Origin: Viridibacterium sp047600765
GTDB lineage: Bacteria; Pseudomonadota; Gammaproteobacteria; Burkholderiales; Rhodocyclaceae
NCBI GenBank assembly: GCA_047600765.1
Contig: JASGKF010000002.1
Coordinates: 186,001 to 250,000 of the forward strand
Reading direction: 5' to 3'
DNA length: 64,000 nt
Part shown: piece after piece, positions 1-7,484 of the stretch
Layout of the letters: every line of letters starts with the position of its first letter
How positions within the stretch are numbered: the first letter of the stretch is position 1
Program-made: the position numbers and the translations under genes
The notes under the pieces: model-generated
Databases searched by the model: none
Told to the model about the DNA's origin: nothing
What the model saw: the letters and a program-made list of their open reading frames with translations, nothing else

Positions 1-1
1 G

Positions 2-193
2 GCGGGGTTCGACGACATTCCGGTCGCGCGCTTCATGCAACCGGCATTGACGACGGTGAACATGCGCAGCGAAGAGCAGGGCGAGGCCGCGATGACGCGT
101 CTGCTGGCCATCCTGTCTGGCAAGGCCGAGGCATCGGGCGACCAGTTGTTCGAGCCACGCCTCGTGCCGCGCGCATCCACCAACCGCAGCTGA
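2..193 (+). CDS. LacI-family transcriptional regulator (3' end only)
   Basis: Only the last 63 codons lie in the window; the gene begins upstream of base 1. The peptide starts GFDDIPVARFMQPALTTV and continues with a segment reading QGEAAMTRLL. This is the typical end of the periplasmic-binding-protein-like sugar-sensing domain of LacI/GalR regulators (the G-F-D-D/N motif followed by P-x-L-T-T-V). These proteins repress sugar-uptake or catabolic genes until a sugar binds. The gene converges on the solute-binding protein gene next to it, whose promoter contains a LacI-like operator, so that gene is the likely target. The DNA-binding domain is not visible here, so the ligand cannot be guessed. 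Confidence 0.85.
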   Translation, partial: AGFDDIPVARFMQPALTTVNMRSEEQGEAAMTRLLAILSGKAEASGDQLFEPRLVPRASTNRS

Positions 194-2125
194 TCATTTG
201 CTGAAGAACCATTGCTGCGGCAGGGCCGGACCCGGGTTCGGATAGGTCCAGCTGATCAGCATCTGTTCGTAGACGTTTTTCAGTCTGAGGCTGCGGATCG
301 CCGTGTCGCTGGGCGAGCGGATCACGCCGATGATCTCGAACTCGTCGGCCGCAATCGCCAGCATGTCGCGGAATGTCGTTTCGGCTTCAGCCGGTGACTT
401 CGCGCTCTGCCACTTCTCGAACAACTCCATGCGTTTCTTCATGCTGGCGGACGGCTCTTCGCCCTGCTTGCCGTTGGACAGGAACCAGCGCGCCCAGGGC
501 AAGCTCATGCGTGACTCCTGCGGGTTCATGGCGACGACGGCGCGCGGGTTCATCGTGACGTCCATGCCACCCGGCACGATGTTGACGCTGATGTCGTAGT
601 CATTGGCCGAGGCGCGCTCGTAGAACAGCGAGCGTTCGGAGGGCAGTAGCTGCATCTCGATGCCCAGCTTCGCCCACTGCTTGCGGATCAGGTCCAGCGC
701 GTCGATCTGCTGTGTCTGTGCGACCGAGACGATAGTGGTCAGCGACACGCGACCGCCCTCGGGGTAGAGGCGGAAGCCTTCGGCATCACGTTTGGTCAGG
801 CCCAGTTTGTCGAGCAGTTCGCCTGCCTGACGGGCGTCGTGCTGTAAGTACTGCGTGCCGAGTTTCTCGTTGTACCAGCGCGATTGCTTCAGCGGCCCGA
901 TCTGCCAGGGCATGCCCTGACCGAGGTAGACGATGTCATTGACATCCTTGCGGTCGATGCCGATCGACAGCGCGATGCGGAAATCCTTGTTGCGAATCAG
1001 GCGACGCAGCTTTTCGTTCTTCGTCGAATGGTTGAGCCACAGCCCGACCGAGTTGGCACCGGTGCCCGGCAGGCTGAGCACCTTGTAGCCGGCCTTGGCG
1101 GCGTTCTCTGTCAGCACGGGGCGATTCTGGATGCCGAAGATGTGGCGGTGCTGGTAATCGAGCCGGCCGCTGACGGCGGCCAGCATGATGGTCTCGGCTT
1201 CCGAGATGATCTGCAGTTGCACGCGGTCGATGTAGGGCAGTTGCTGGCCAGCCGTGTTGACCTGCCAGAAGTAAGGGTTGCGTTCGAGGATCACGCGCGT
1301 CGCATTGCCGCGATAGGGCTCAACGACAACCCAGGGATCCAGCGTCGGACGTTCCGGGTTGCCCCAGCGCGAAGGCGTCTCGATGTCGCCACACTTGTTG
1401 CGCATCAGCGAAGCCCAGTCCTTGACGCCTTCTTTCGCAATCAGCTCGCCAAGCTTCGCGTTGTAGTCGGGGTGGAACTGCGCGCAGTACTTCTTCTGGT
1501 ACAGCACAGGGTGCTGGCCCACGGGCGTGGCGAGCTGGTCGAGGAAGCTCAGGTTAGGCCCGGCGAAGCGGAACGACACGGTGTGGTCGTTGACGCGCGT
1601 GACTTTCACCGGCTGGTTGCGCGTCACGTACTGCTCGGGCGGCGCGCTGAAGAAGGCCTTGTGGAAGACGAGATCGTTCATCGAGAACAACACGTCGTCT
1701 GCTGTGAAGGGGCTGCCATCGGACCAGCGCGTGCCGGGGCGCAGGCGGAAAACGTACTCCGAGCCATCGGCGCTCAGCGTCCAGCTCTCGGCCAGATTCG
1801 GCACGACCTTGTTGAAATCCATGGACCAGCGCACCAGCCCCTGGGCACCGACGATGCGCAGGATGCTGTTGTTGTCGGCATTCGCACGCATGGCTGTGCG
1901 CAGGGTGCCGCCATAGCTGCCGCGTGCTTCGAGTGGCGTGACCACCTCGGGCTTGGCTGGCAGGCGCTGGCCCACCTGGGGCAGCTTGCCGGCCTGCACC
2001 GCTGCGTTGAGCGCAGGGGCCTGGCTGTAGCCAAGGGCTTGGGCCGGCAGACTGGGCAGCGCCAGCAGCAGCAAACCTGTCAGCCGGCAGGCGGCAGCGC
2101 GAAAGACAGAACGGAGGCCGTTCAT
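194..2125 (-). CDS. ABC transporter substrate-binding protein, family 5 (oligopeptide/oligosaccharide type)
   Basis: 643 residues. The N-terminus is a signal peptide (hydrophobic LTGLLLLALPSLPAQA, cleavage near residue 30). The body matches family-5 solute-binding proteins: VVPNLAESWTLSADGSEYVF then FRLRPGTRWSDGSPFTADDV, the usual signature around residues 110-145. These bind peptides or, in some branches, oligosaccharides in the periplasm and pass them to an inner-membrane ABC importer. No permease or ATPase gene is adjacent, so it must work with components encoded elsewhere or act only as a binding protein. The convergent LacI-type regulator and a LacI-like operator at its promoter favour a sugar oligomer over a peptide, which is inference. 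The gene stops immediately beside the lacI stop codon. Confidence 0.8.
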   Translation of the reverse strand: MNGLRSVFRAAACRLTGLLLLALPSLPAQALGYSQAPALNAAVQAGKLPQVGQRLPAKPEVVTPLEARGSYGGTLRTAMRANADNNSILRIVGAQGLVRWSMDFNKVVPNLAESWTLSADGSEYVFRLRPGTRWSDGSPFTADDVLFSMNDLVFHKAFFSAPPEQYVTRNQPVKVTRVNDHTVSFRFAGPNLSFLDQLATPVGQHPVLYQKKYCAQFHPDYNAKLGELIAKEGVKDWASLMRNKCGDIETPSRWGNPERPTLDPWVVVEPYRGNATRVILERNPYFWQVNTAGQQLPYIDRVQLQIISEAETIMLAAVSGRLDYQHRHIFGIQNRPVLTENAAKAGYKVLSLPGTGANSVGLWLNHSTKNEKLRRLIRNKDFRIALSIGIDRKDVNDIVYLGQGMPWQIGPLKQSRWYNEKLGTQYLQHDARQAGELLDKLGLTKRDAEGFRLYPEGGRVSLTTIVSVAQTQQIDALDLIRKQWAKLGIEMQLLPSERSLFYERASANDYDISVNIVPGGMDVTMNPRAVVAMNPQESRMSLPWARWFLSNGKQGEEPSASMKKRMELFEKWQSAKSPAEAETTFRDMLAIAADEFEIIGVIRSPSDTAIRSLRLKNVYEQMLISWTYPNPGPALPQQWFFSK

Positions 2126-2207
2126 GGTGTGTCTCCTAGTCTTGGATCAACCCTGCAAGGGTGATCTGTTTGTCGGGCGCCGTGCTTGGCGCAGTCCTCG
2201 TATATTC

Positions 2208-2236
2208 AAAGTAAAACGTTTAACCTGGCCTGTCAA
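2208..2236 (-). promoter_or_regulatory. Promoter with overlapping LacI-type operator for the solute-binding protein gene
   Basis: On the minus strand TTGACA (2236-2231) lies 17 bp from TACTTT (2213-2208), a good sigma-70 pair. Inside the spacer and overlapping the -10 is GTTAAACGTTTTAC (2224-2211), a near-palindrome centred on CG with a perfect AAACGTTT core. This is the usual form of LacI/GalR operators. The placement would block RNA polymerase. The promoter is about 80 bp upstream of the start at 2125. Confidence 0.6.
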
Positions 2237-2511
2237 GTTGCAGGACGGCAGGGCTGGGGTGGCGGAGTGCTGCGGCTGACTGCCGTGCTGAAGGAGCGGT
2301 GCTGGCGCAGGGCGAGCAGCGTTGCGGGCCGGCCAGCTCGCGCTGCGCACATGCCGGCGGGAGGTTGCGTTCTGGTATTGCCGCCTGCGGAACGCGGGTC
2401 TGGAAAGACGCAGTGCTCGATGAGCCGTGGTGGGTTGAAAACTATGCGTTTGCCATGAATCACAGGCTTGCGTGTGTCGTGCTGTCTGCCGGTGCCGAGA
2501 AGCTTGCGGGC

Positions 2512-2538
2512 AAAAAAACGGGCCACTCATGGTGGCCC
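2512..2538 (-). terminator. Intrinsic terminator (minus strand)
   Basis: Read on the minus strand, GGGCCAC (2538-2532), a 5-nt loop, GTGGCCC (2526-2520), then one G and seven T. The stem is perfect, with a clean T tract. It ends minus-strand RNA coming from degQ, or from an RNA gene in the 240 bp between degQ and here. Confidence 0.75.
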
Positions 2539-2728
2539 CGAACACACGACTTGGAGGAGAGACAAGACATGCAAAGTGCTTGAAAACTGGTTTGCTGCTT
2601 CCAACGTGCAGCAGCTTTCTTGCACTCAACAGGTCATTGGACGAAGCCTACTACTCAAGGTTCCGCAATGCATGAAAAAAAGTGTTAACTGCCCGTTGGT
2701 ACAGTGGCTTCCTTGCGGGAAGCCCTAG

Positions 2729-2766
2729 GACGTATGCGCTTTTCTAGGTAGAAACACGCATACGTC
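2729..2766. repeat. 10-bp perfect inverted repeat just after degQ
   Basis: GACGTATGCG (2729-2738) and CGCATACGTC (2757-2766) are perfect reverse complements separated by 18 bases. There is no T tract on either side. It begins about 13 bp past the degQ stop, so it could be a weak 3' hairpin of the degQ mRNA or a protein-binding site. Confidence 0.6.
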
Positions 2767-2779
2767 ATGACAAATGCTT

Positions 2780-4256
2780 TTACTTCAGAGGTAGCGCGAC
2801 GAAGGCGCGACCCTCACCACGTTGCACGAGCAGAAGCAGACGTTCGCCACTGTCCTTGATGATGTCCTGCAGCTCTTCGACACTGCTGACGGGTTGATTG
2901 TTCGCCATCAGGATCACGTCGCCGGTGCGCAGACTCGCGCGCGCCGCAGGGCCGCTCGCAGCTTCGATCAGCAGACCACCGTCCGCATCCAGCTTGCGCG
3001 CTTCGGCACTTTGCAGCGGGCGCAGCTTGAGGCCGACCTTGTCGATGCTGGCGCTGCCCTTGTCGCTGCCTTTCGCGCTGGCCGTCGTGCCGGGGGCTGC
3101 CATCAGCGTGGCCTTGATGTCCAGCGTGGACTTCTTGCGCCAGACCTTCAGGTTGACCGACTCGCCCGGCCGACGTTCCCCGATCAGGCTGCGCAGATCG
3201 TTGCTGTCGTCGACCTTCTTGCCGTTGACCTGCAGGATCACGTCGCCGACCTTGATGCCGGCCTTCTCTGCTGCCGAGCTCTTGTTGACGCTGGTGACGG
3301 CGGCACCTTCGGGCTTGTCGAGCCCCAGGTTGGAGGCCAGGTCCTTGTTCGACCGGCTGGAAGGTGAGGCCCAGCAGGCCGCGTTCGACCTTGCCGTGCT
3401 TCTCGAGCTGGCCTTTCACCTTCATGGCCACGTCGATGGGGATGGCCAGCGAGATGCCGGCGTAGCTGGCGGCGCCCGAGTTGTTGATGAGGCGCGAGTT
3501 GATGGCGATGACTTCGCCATTCAGGTTGAACAGCGGGCCACCGGAGTTGCCGGGGTTGATGGCGACGTCGGTCTGGATGAAGGGCACGAAGGCTTCATCG
3601 GGCAGACGGCGTGCCTTGGCACTGATGATGCCGGCGGTGACGGTGTTGTCGAGGCCCAGCGGCGAGCCGACGGCAATCACCCATTCGCCGACGCGCGACT
3701 TGTCGGGGTCGCCGATCTTCGCTGCGGGCAGGCCCTTGGCGTCGATCTTGATGAGGGCGACGTCGGTGCGTTCGTCCGAGCCCACGACCTTGGCCTTGAA
3801 TTCGCGCTTGTCGGTCAGGCGCACAGTGACTTCATCGGCGCCGTTGACGACATGGTGGTTGGTCAGCACATAGCCGTCGCTGCTGATGATGAAGCCGGAG
3901 CCGACGCCGCGGCTGATGCGCTCGCGGCCACCGCCACGCGGGCTGGGATTCTGCGGGATGCCCTGGAAGCGGCGGATGAAGTCGAAGAAGGGGTCGTCCA
4001 TCGAGGTCTCGCCACCACCCTTCACGGTGCTGGTCACGGCGATGTTCACGACGGAGGGGCCGACCTGTTCGACGAGGCTGGCGAAGTCGGGCAGGCCGAC
4101 GCGTCCTGCAACGACCGGGGCCGTGACGGCCGCGGCGGAGGACGAAGACGAGCTGGCTGCCTGGGAGCTGCGTACGCCGTTCTCCTGAAGGCAACCGGCA
4201 AATGCGACGGCCGCGACGGCGATGACGAGAGCGCTGCGCGAGAGATTCCACTGCAT
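2780..4256 (-). CDS. degQ: DegQ/HtrA-family periplasmic serine protease (frameshifted)
   Basis: Trypsin-like protease with two PDZ domains that degrades misfolded envelope proteins. The first part starts at 4256 (MQWNLSRSALVI). It holds the catalytic triad: His135 in LTNHHVV, Asp165 in RTDVALIKI and Ser238 in INPGNSGGPLF. At about 3350 the frame breaks after GLLGLTFQPV and resumes one frame over with NKDLASNLGL. The two PDZ domains then continue intact to 2780 (ILQVNGKKV, and GDVILMANNQPV near the end). One extra base (C at about 3350) explains it; without it the protein is 491 residues, normal for the family. The leader ends AFAGC (Cys22), so it may be a lipoprotein rather than a free periplasmic protein. 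A sigma-E-like promoter precedes it. Confidence 0.88.
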
Positions 4257-4291
4257 GGATCAAGTCTCCTGACTGAGAAAATGTGTGCAAC

Positions 4292-4320
4292 GTAGAGCCA
4301 ACAGGCCGGCGCGGGGTTCC
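4292..4320 (-). promoter_or_regulatory. Possible sigma-E (RpoE)-type promoter of degQ
   Basis: On the minus strand GGAACCC (4320-4314) is followed, 16 bp on, by CTCTAC (4297-4292). The extracytoplasmic stress consensus is roughly GGAACTT - 15/16 - GTCTAA. It lies about 40 bp upstream of the degQ start. HtrA proteases are classic sigma-E targets, which supports the call, but the match is partial. Confidence 0.35.
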
Positions 4321-4447
4321 CGACCTGTACGAACGCTTACAAATTGGGGCCGGCCCGGCAGGCTTCAAGAGGCTGGCAGACGTGCGGCTGGCCGGTTTCC
4401 GGCAGACCCGGACTGGACATGCCCGGTAGCCGTTTTGCATGCCCAAG

Positions 4448-4488
4448 TTGACCTGGATCAAACATTTCCCTATGGCAGCCCCTACAAT
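4448..4488 (+). promoter_or_regulatory. FNR-type box and -10 element upstream of oxyR
   Basis: TTGACCTGGATCAA (4448-4461) matches the FNR/ANR consensus TTGAT-N4-ATCAA at nine of ten positions. A good -10, TACAAT, sits at 4483-4488 and predicts a start near 4495-4496. The box is then centred at about -41.5, the class II activator position. A factor-independent alternative is TTGACC (4448) with TATGGC (4471) at 17-bp spacing. The rest of the degQ-oxyR intergenic region shows nothing else clear. Confidence 0.55.
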
Positions 4489-4556
4489 CAGATTTCGGTA
4501 GTTCGCCGTTTTTGATTGGATTTTTCAATGATGTCTCTTTGCAGCGGAGGTATCCG

Positions 4557-5471
4557 ATGACCCTGACAGACTTGCGCTACATCGTCGCGTTGGCACAGGA
4601 ACGTCACTTCGGGCGTGCTGCCGAAAAGTGCCACGTGAGCCAGCCGACGCTCTCCGTGGCCGTCAAGAAGCTTGAAGAACAGCTCGGTGTCATGCTGTTC
4701 GAGCGCAGTGCGGCCGACGTCAAGGTCACCGGAATCGGTCGTCAGATCGTCGATCAGGCCGAGCGAGTGCTGCGCGAAGCAAGCCAGATCCGCGACATTG
4801 CCGAAGCGGGCAAGGATCCGCTATCGGGCCCGCTGCGTATCGGCGTCATCTACACCATCGGCCCCTATCTGTTGCCCTCGCTGATCCCCTTGCTGGCCGA
4901 GCGCGCACCGCGCATGCCGCTGATGATCCAGGAGAACTACACGGCGCGGCTGACCGAAGCGCTCAAACGTGGCGACATCGATGTGGCCATCATCGCCCTG
5001 CCGTTCCAGGAACAGGGCATCGTCACCCAGCCGGTTTACGACGAGCCGTTCCGTGTCTTGCTGCCGGCCTCGCATCCCTGGACTGACGCGAAGGAAATCA
5101 CTGCAGACCGCCTGCAAGAAGAGCCCTTGTTGTTGCTGGGAGCAGGCAACTGCTTCCGCGACCAGGTGCTGGAAGCCTGCCCGCGCTGCGCGCACAGCAG
5201 CAGCCTGCAGAAGACGCTGGAAGGCAGCTCGCTGGAGACCATCCGCCACATGGTTGCCACGGGATTGGGCGTCACGGTGCTGCCCAGCAGTGCGGCGGAC
5301 CCCCTGATCGGCAACCAGAAACTGGTCGCCGTGCGCAACTTCAGCAAGCCGGAGCCTTCGCGCCGTGTGGCGCTGGCCTGGCGCGTGACTTACCCGCGCA
5401 CCAAGGTCATCGACCTGCTGCGGCAGGCTGTGCTGGACTCGGGACTACCCGGGGTGAGCGTCGTACGCTGA
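4557..5471 (+). CDS. oxyR: LysR-family hydrogen-peroxide sensor OxyR
   Basis: 305 residues. The N-terminal winged helix-turn-helix (MTLTDLRYIVALAQERHFGR, then AAEKCHVSQPTLSVAVKKLE) is that of LysR regulators. The C-terminal sensing domain contains GAGNCFRDQVLEACPRC, which puts the two redox cysteines at positions 199 and 208, as in E. coli OxyR. Peroxide joins them in a disulfide and switches on catalase, peroxidase and related genes. The start chosen is the ATG at 4557, preceded by GCGGAGG; an in-frame start further upstream would only add residues outside the family alignment. The gene is divergent from degQ and follows an FNR-like promoter. No catalase or peroxidase gene is adjacent in this window. 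Confidence 0.93.
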   Translation: MTLTDLRYIVALAQERHFGRAAEKCHVSQPTLSVAVKKLEEQLGVMLFERSAADVKVTGIGRQIVDQAERVLREASQIRDIAEAGKDPLSGPLRIGVIYTIGPYLLPSLIPLLAERAPRMPLMIQENYTARLTEALKRGDIDVAIIALPFQEQGIVTQPVYDEPFRVLLPASHPWTDAKEITADRLQEEPLLLLGAGNCFRDQVLEACPRCAHSSSLQKTLEGSSLETIRHMVATGLGVTVLPSSAADPLIGNQKLVAVRNFSKPEPSRRVALAWRVTYPRTKVIDLLRQAVLDSGLPGVSVVR

Positions 5472-5483
5472 GACGGCATTCTG

Positions 5484-5498
5484 TTGTGCGATGCACAA
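5484..5498. repeat. Short inverted repeat after oxyR
   Basis: TTGTGC-GAT-GCACAA is a perfect 6-bp inverted repeat 12 bp past the oxyR stop. No T tract follows on the plus strand. It could be a weak 3' hairpin of oxyR or a regulator site for the next gene. Confidence 0.4.
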
Positions 5499-5526
5499 AA
5501 TTAATGCCGAAATCAAACATCCGAAT

Positions 5527-5579
5527 TTGATTTAGATCAGTTTGAGCCTTACTTTGTGATTGTGCGGTGCAATATTGCA
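5527..5579 (+). promoter_or_regulatory. FNR-like box and 12-bp palindrome upstream of the small orphan gene
   Basis: TTGATTTAGATCAG (5527-5540) fits TTGAT-N4-ATCAA with one mismatch. Downstream, TGCAATATTGCA (5568-5579) is a perfect 12-bp palindrome containing the -10-like TGCAAT. If that hexamer is used, the FNR box would be centred near -46, slightly off the ideal -41.5. The layout suggests activation by an FNR/ANR protein and control by a second factor at the palindrome. Confidence 0.45.
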
Positions 5580-5610
5580 GCCGCCTGTTACACAGGAAGT
5601 GAGGTTCATC

Positions 5611-5799
5611 ATGACGTACAGTTTCGAAATCTTTGATCTCAGTCTGCATGGTCGCGCCTATTGGAGCGCCGCGGATCTGGAGCGCGTGGGCATGCTCGCC
5701 GAGCTGCGTGGAGCGGACACCGCGACCGCGCGTGAATTCGGCACGCTGACCAATCGTCGCGAGATGCTCGAAAGCTTCGTCCAGGTTGACGTTGCCTGA
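5611..5799 (+). CDS. Small orphan protein, 62 residues
   Basis: Starts MTYSFEIFDLSLHGRAYWSA and ends FVQVDVA. The start is ATG 5611, with AGGAAGTGAGG just upstream. It is acidic and soluble-looking, with no signal peptide, membrane segment or cysteine. I do not recognise a family. It sits alone between oxyR and a terminator shared with the opposing pectate lyase gene. The FNR-like box upstream suggests expression at low oxygen. The clear ribosome-binding site and promoter elements argue that it is a real gene despite its size. Confidence 0.6.
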   Translation: MTYSFEIFDLSLHGRAYWSAADLERVGMLAELRGADTATAREFGTLTNRREMLESFVQVDVA

Positions 5800-5834
5800 G
5801 TCTTGGCCAGGCCGGGGCCTTCGTCCGGCCAATG

Positions 5835-5863
5835 AAAAACGCACGCCGCGGTGCGGCGTGCGT
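5835..5863 (-). terminator. Intrinsic terminator of the pectate lyase gene
   Basis: A perfect 11-bp stem, ACGCACGCCGC (5839-5849) with GCGGCGTGCGT (5853-5863) and a 3-nt loop. On the minus strand it runs directly into TTTTT (5839-5835). It can also stop plus-strand RNA from the small gene at 5611, although the T run on that side is 12 bases away. Confidence 0.8.
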
Positions 5864-5889
5864 TCCGGTTCCAGCTTTTTGCCGAAGTC

Positions 5890-7164
5890 TTACTTCAGCT
5901 CGAAAGCGCCCAGATCCGGCGCTGAACCCTTGTAGGCAATCCCCACGTTGTAGCCCTTGTTGACCAACCTGCTGCTCGACGAGAGACGGAACAGGCTGGT
6001 CGAGGGCAGGCTGCCATCGGCGTTGCGCGCCTTGGTTGCCAGGCTCGTGTTGACGCTGGCGAAGTCCGAGCTGGCCGTCGCGATGCTGTTCCAGGTGTTG
6101 TTGGTCGAGGTCGCGTTGGCGATCACGTCGGCGTTGGTGCCCGACAGCGAGGCGTTGTTGCGCAGCGTGTTCTTCTCGCCCGAAGCCAGCGTGCCGCCCC
6201 AGCTGTAGTTGCGGCCGTTTTTGTAGCCCGTGTTGTTGTACAGGGTCACGCCACCGGTGTTGTTGTTCTGGTCGAAGCCCTTGCCGGGATTGCTGAACGC
6301 TACCGACTGGGTGATGACGTTGCGCTGCACGACGCTGTTGCCGCCGAGCTTGAAGCCGTTGCCGTTACCGGCGAATGCGCTGTCGCTCCACAGGTTGATG
6401 CCGTTGCTGAAGGCCCAGCTCTGCTCGATCTTGACGGCCTGCGTGCTGTCGTAGGTGTCGAAGCCGTCATCCGAGTTGTTCCAGGCACGGCAGCCGTAGA
6501 AGTAGTTGCCCGCGCCCTGCGTCTGCTTGGAGGCGAAGCCGTCGGCCATGCTGCCGTTCTTCTTCGGGTCGTAGTTGTTGTACGCGTCGGTGTTGATCAC
6601 CGTCGTGTACGAGCCGCCCTTGTTGATCTCCAGCCCGCTGTTGCGGTTGTCATAGAACGCGGCGTTCTCGAAGGTGTTGTAAGCCCCGGTCACGTAAGCG
6701 CCTTGATAGCCCGCGCGCGTCACCGCGATGCCCTTGAAGTACCAGTAGCTGCCCGTGAGGTAGAAGCCGTAGGAGTCCTGCACCCAGGTCTTGGACGGGA
6801 ACTGGAAGTCGATGACGGCGCGGCCGCAGTTGGCCGCCACCATGTAGATCTTCGCGCTCGACGAGCCGGACTTCGACAGCGTGATGGTGTTCTTGGCGCC
6901 GGCCGTGTAGGCGATCGGATAGGTGCCCGGCTGCAGCAGGATCATCTGGCCGGCCGTGACTTTCGACAGCGCAGCGCTGAAGCTCATCGGCGCCGAGAAG
7001 CTGGTGCCGGCACCGCTGGCCGAGCCGCTGGGGGTGACGTAGTAGACCTTGGAAGCCGTGAGGTTGCTGGTTTCGGTGCCGCAGCCGGTGATGGTCGGGG
7101 CAGCCTGGACGCTGGCGGCAGCCAGCAGGGCGGCAACGCCGCCGAGGACGAGCTTGCTACGCAT
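5890..7164 (-). CDS. Secreted pectate lyase, polysaccharide lyase family 9 type
   Basis: 424 residues with a signal peptide (MRSKLVLGGVAALLAAASVQA). The rest is a right-handed parallel beta-helix rich in Asn and Gly ladders (NTFENAAFYDNRNSGLEI). The stretch MADGFASKQTQGAGNYFYGC followed by RAWNNSDDGFDTYDS is the PL9 core: Asp residues for Ca2+ binding and the Lys of GFASKQ as the expected catalytic base. It cleaves pectate by beta-elimination outside the cell or in the periplasm. The gene is monocistronic, with a terminator behind it and a 320-bp upstream region containing inverted repeats. Together with the solute-binding protein, it points to plant-polysaccharide use. Confidence 0.85.
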   Translation of the reverse strand: MRSKLVLGGVAALLAAASVQAAPTITGCGTETSNLTASKVYYVTPSGSASGAGTSFSAPMSFSAALSKVTAGQMILLQPGTYPIAYTAGAKNTITLSKSGSSSAKIYMVAANCGRAVIDFQFPSKTWVQDSYGFYLTGSYWYFKGIAVTRAGYQGAYVTGAYNTFENAAFYDNRNSGLEINKGGSYTTVINTDAYNNYDPKKNGSMADGFASKQTQGAGNYFYGCRAWNNSDDGFDTYDSTQAVKIEQSWAFSNGINLWSDSAFAGNGNGFKLGGNSVVQRNVITQSVAFSNPGKGFDQNNNTGGVTLYNNTGYKNGRNYSWGGTLASGEKNTLRNNASLSGTNADVIANATSTNNTWNSIATASSDFASVNTSLATKARNADGSLPSTSLFRLSSSSRLVNKGYNVGIAYKGSAPDLGAFELK

Positions 7165-7484
7165 GGTGTGTCTCCGTGTGTGTGCCTGCAGCGTGATGTA
7201 CCCGCCGCGGCGTCTGACCGTCGACTCAGGACCGATTTCCTCGTCCCGATCAGTTTGTTCACTTTAAGATCAAACTGCCGCGGGCTAAAGCTGCACAGCA
7301 ACCAGAGGCTAATGTGCAGAAAGAGACCGGTATCAAGCTGTTTTAAGCGTGGCTTCGGTCTAAAACGTGTCGGATTTTGTGCGGTGCCGCGTGGCGAAAC
7401 GATCCGTTTGCAGCAAAAACGCCGTGACCGACCCGGGCGGCGAAGCGGGCGGATCGGGATTGGGGCCGGGGAGGCCCGTTGCAG
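7165..7484. other. Upstream region of the pectate lyase gene
   Basis: No gene is evident. It holds the inverted repeat CAGTTTG (7251-7257) / CAAACTG (7271-7277), part of a larger GATCAGTTTG...GATCAAACTG arrangement, and a second pair GTTTTA (7341-7346) / TAAAAC (7362-7367). The TAAAACGTGT at 7362 resembles the LacI-like operator TAAAACGTTT at 2212. These are candidate operators for pectin or sugar control of the lyase. Confidence 0.4.

Larger units (their letters stand above)
2237..2779. other. Gene-free stretch downstream of degQ
   Basis: No convincing gene was found; the open frames here are overlapping and lack family features. It holds the minus-strand terminator at 2512-2538 and an inverted repeat at 2729-2766. 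It also holds an isolated plus-strand ribosome-binding-site-like GGAGGAGA followed by a four-codon frame (ATG at 2570, stop TGA at 2582), which may be the decayed start of a lost gene. Confidence 0.5.
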
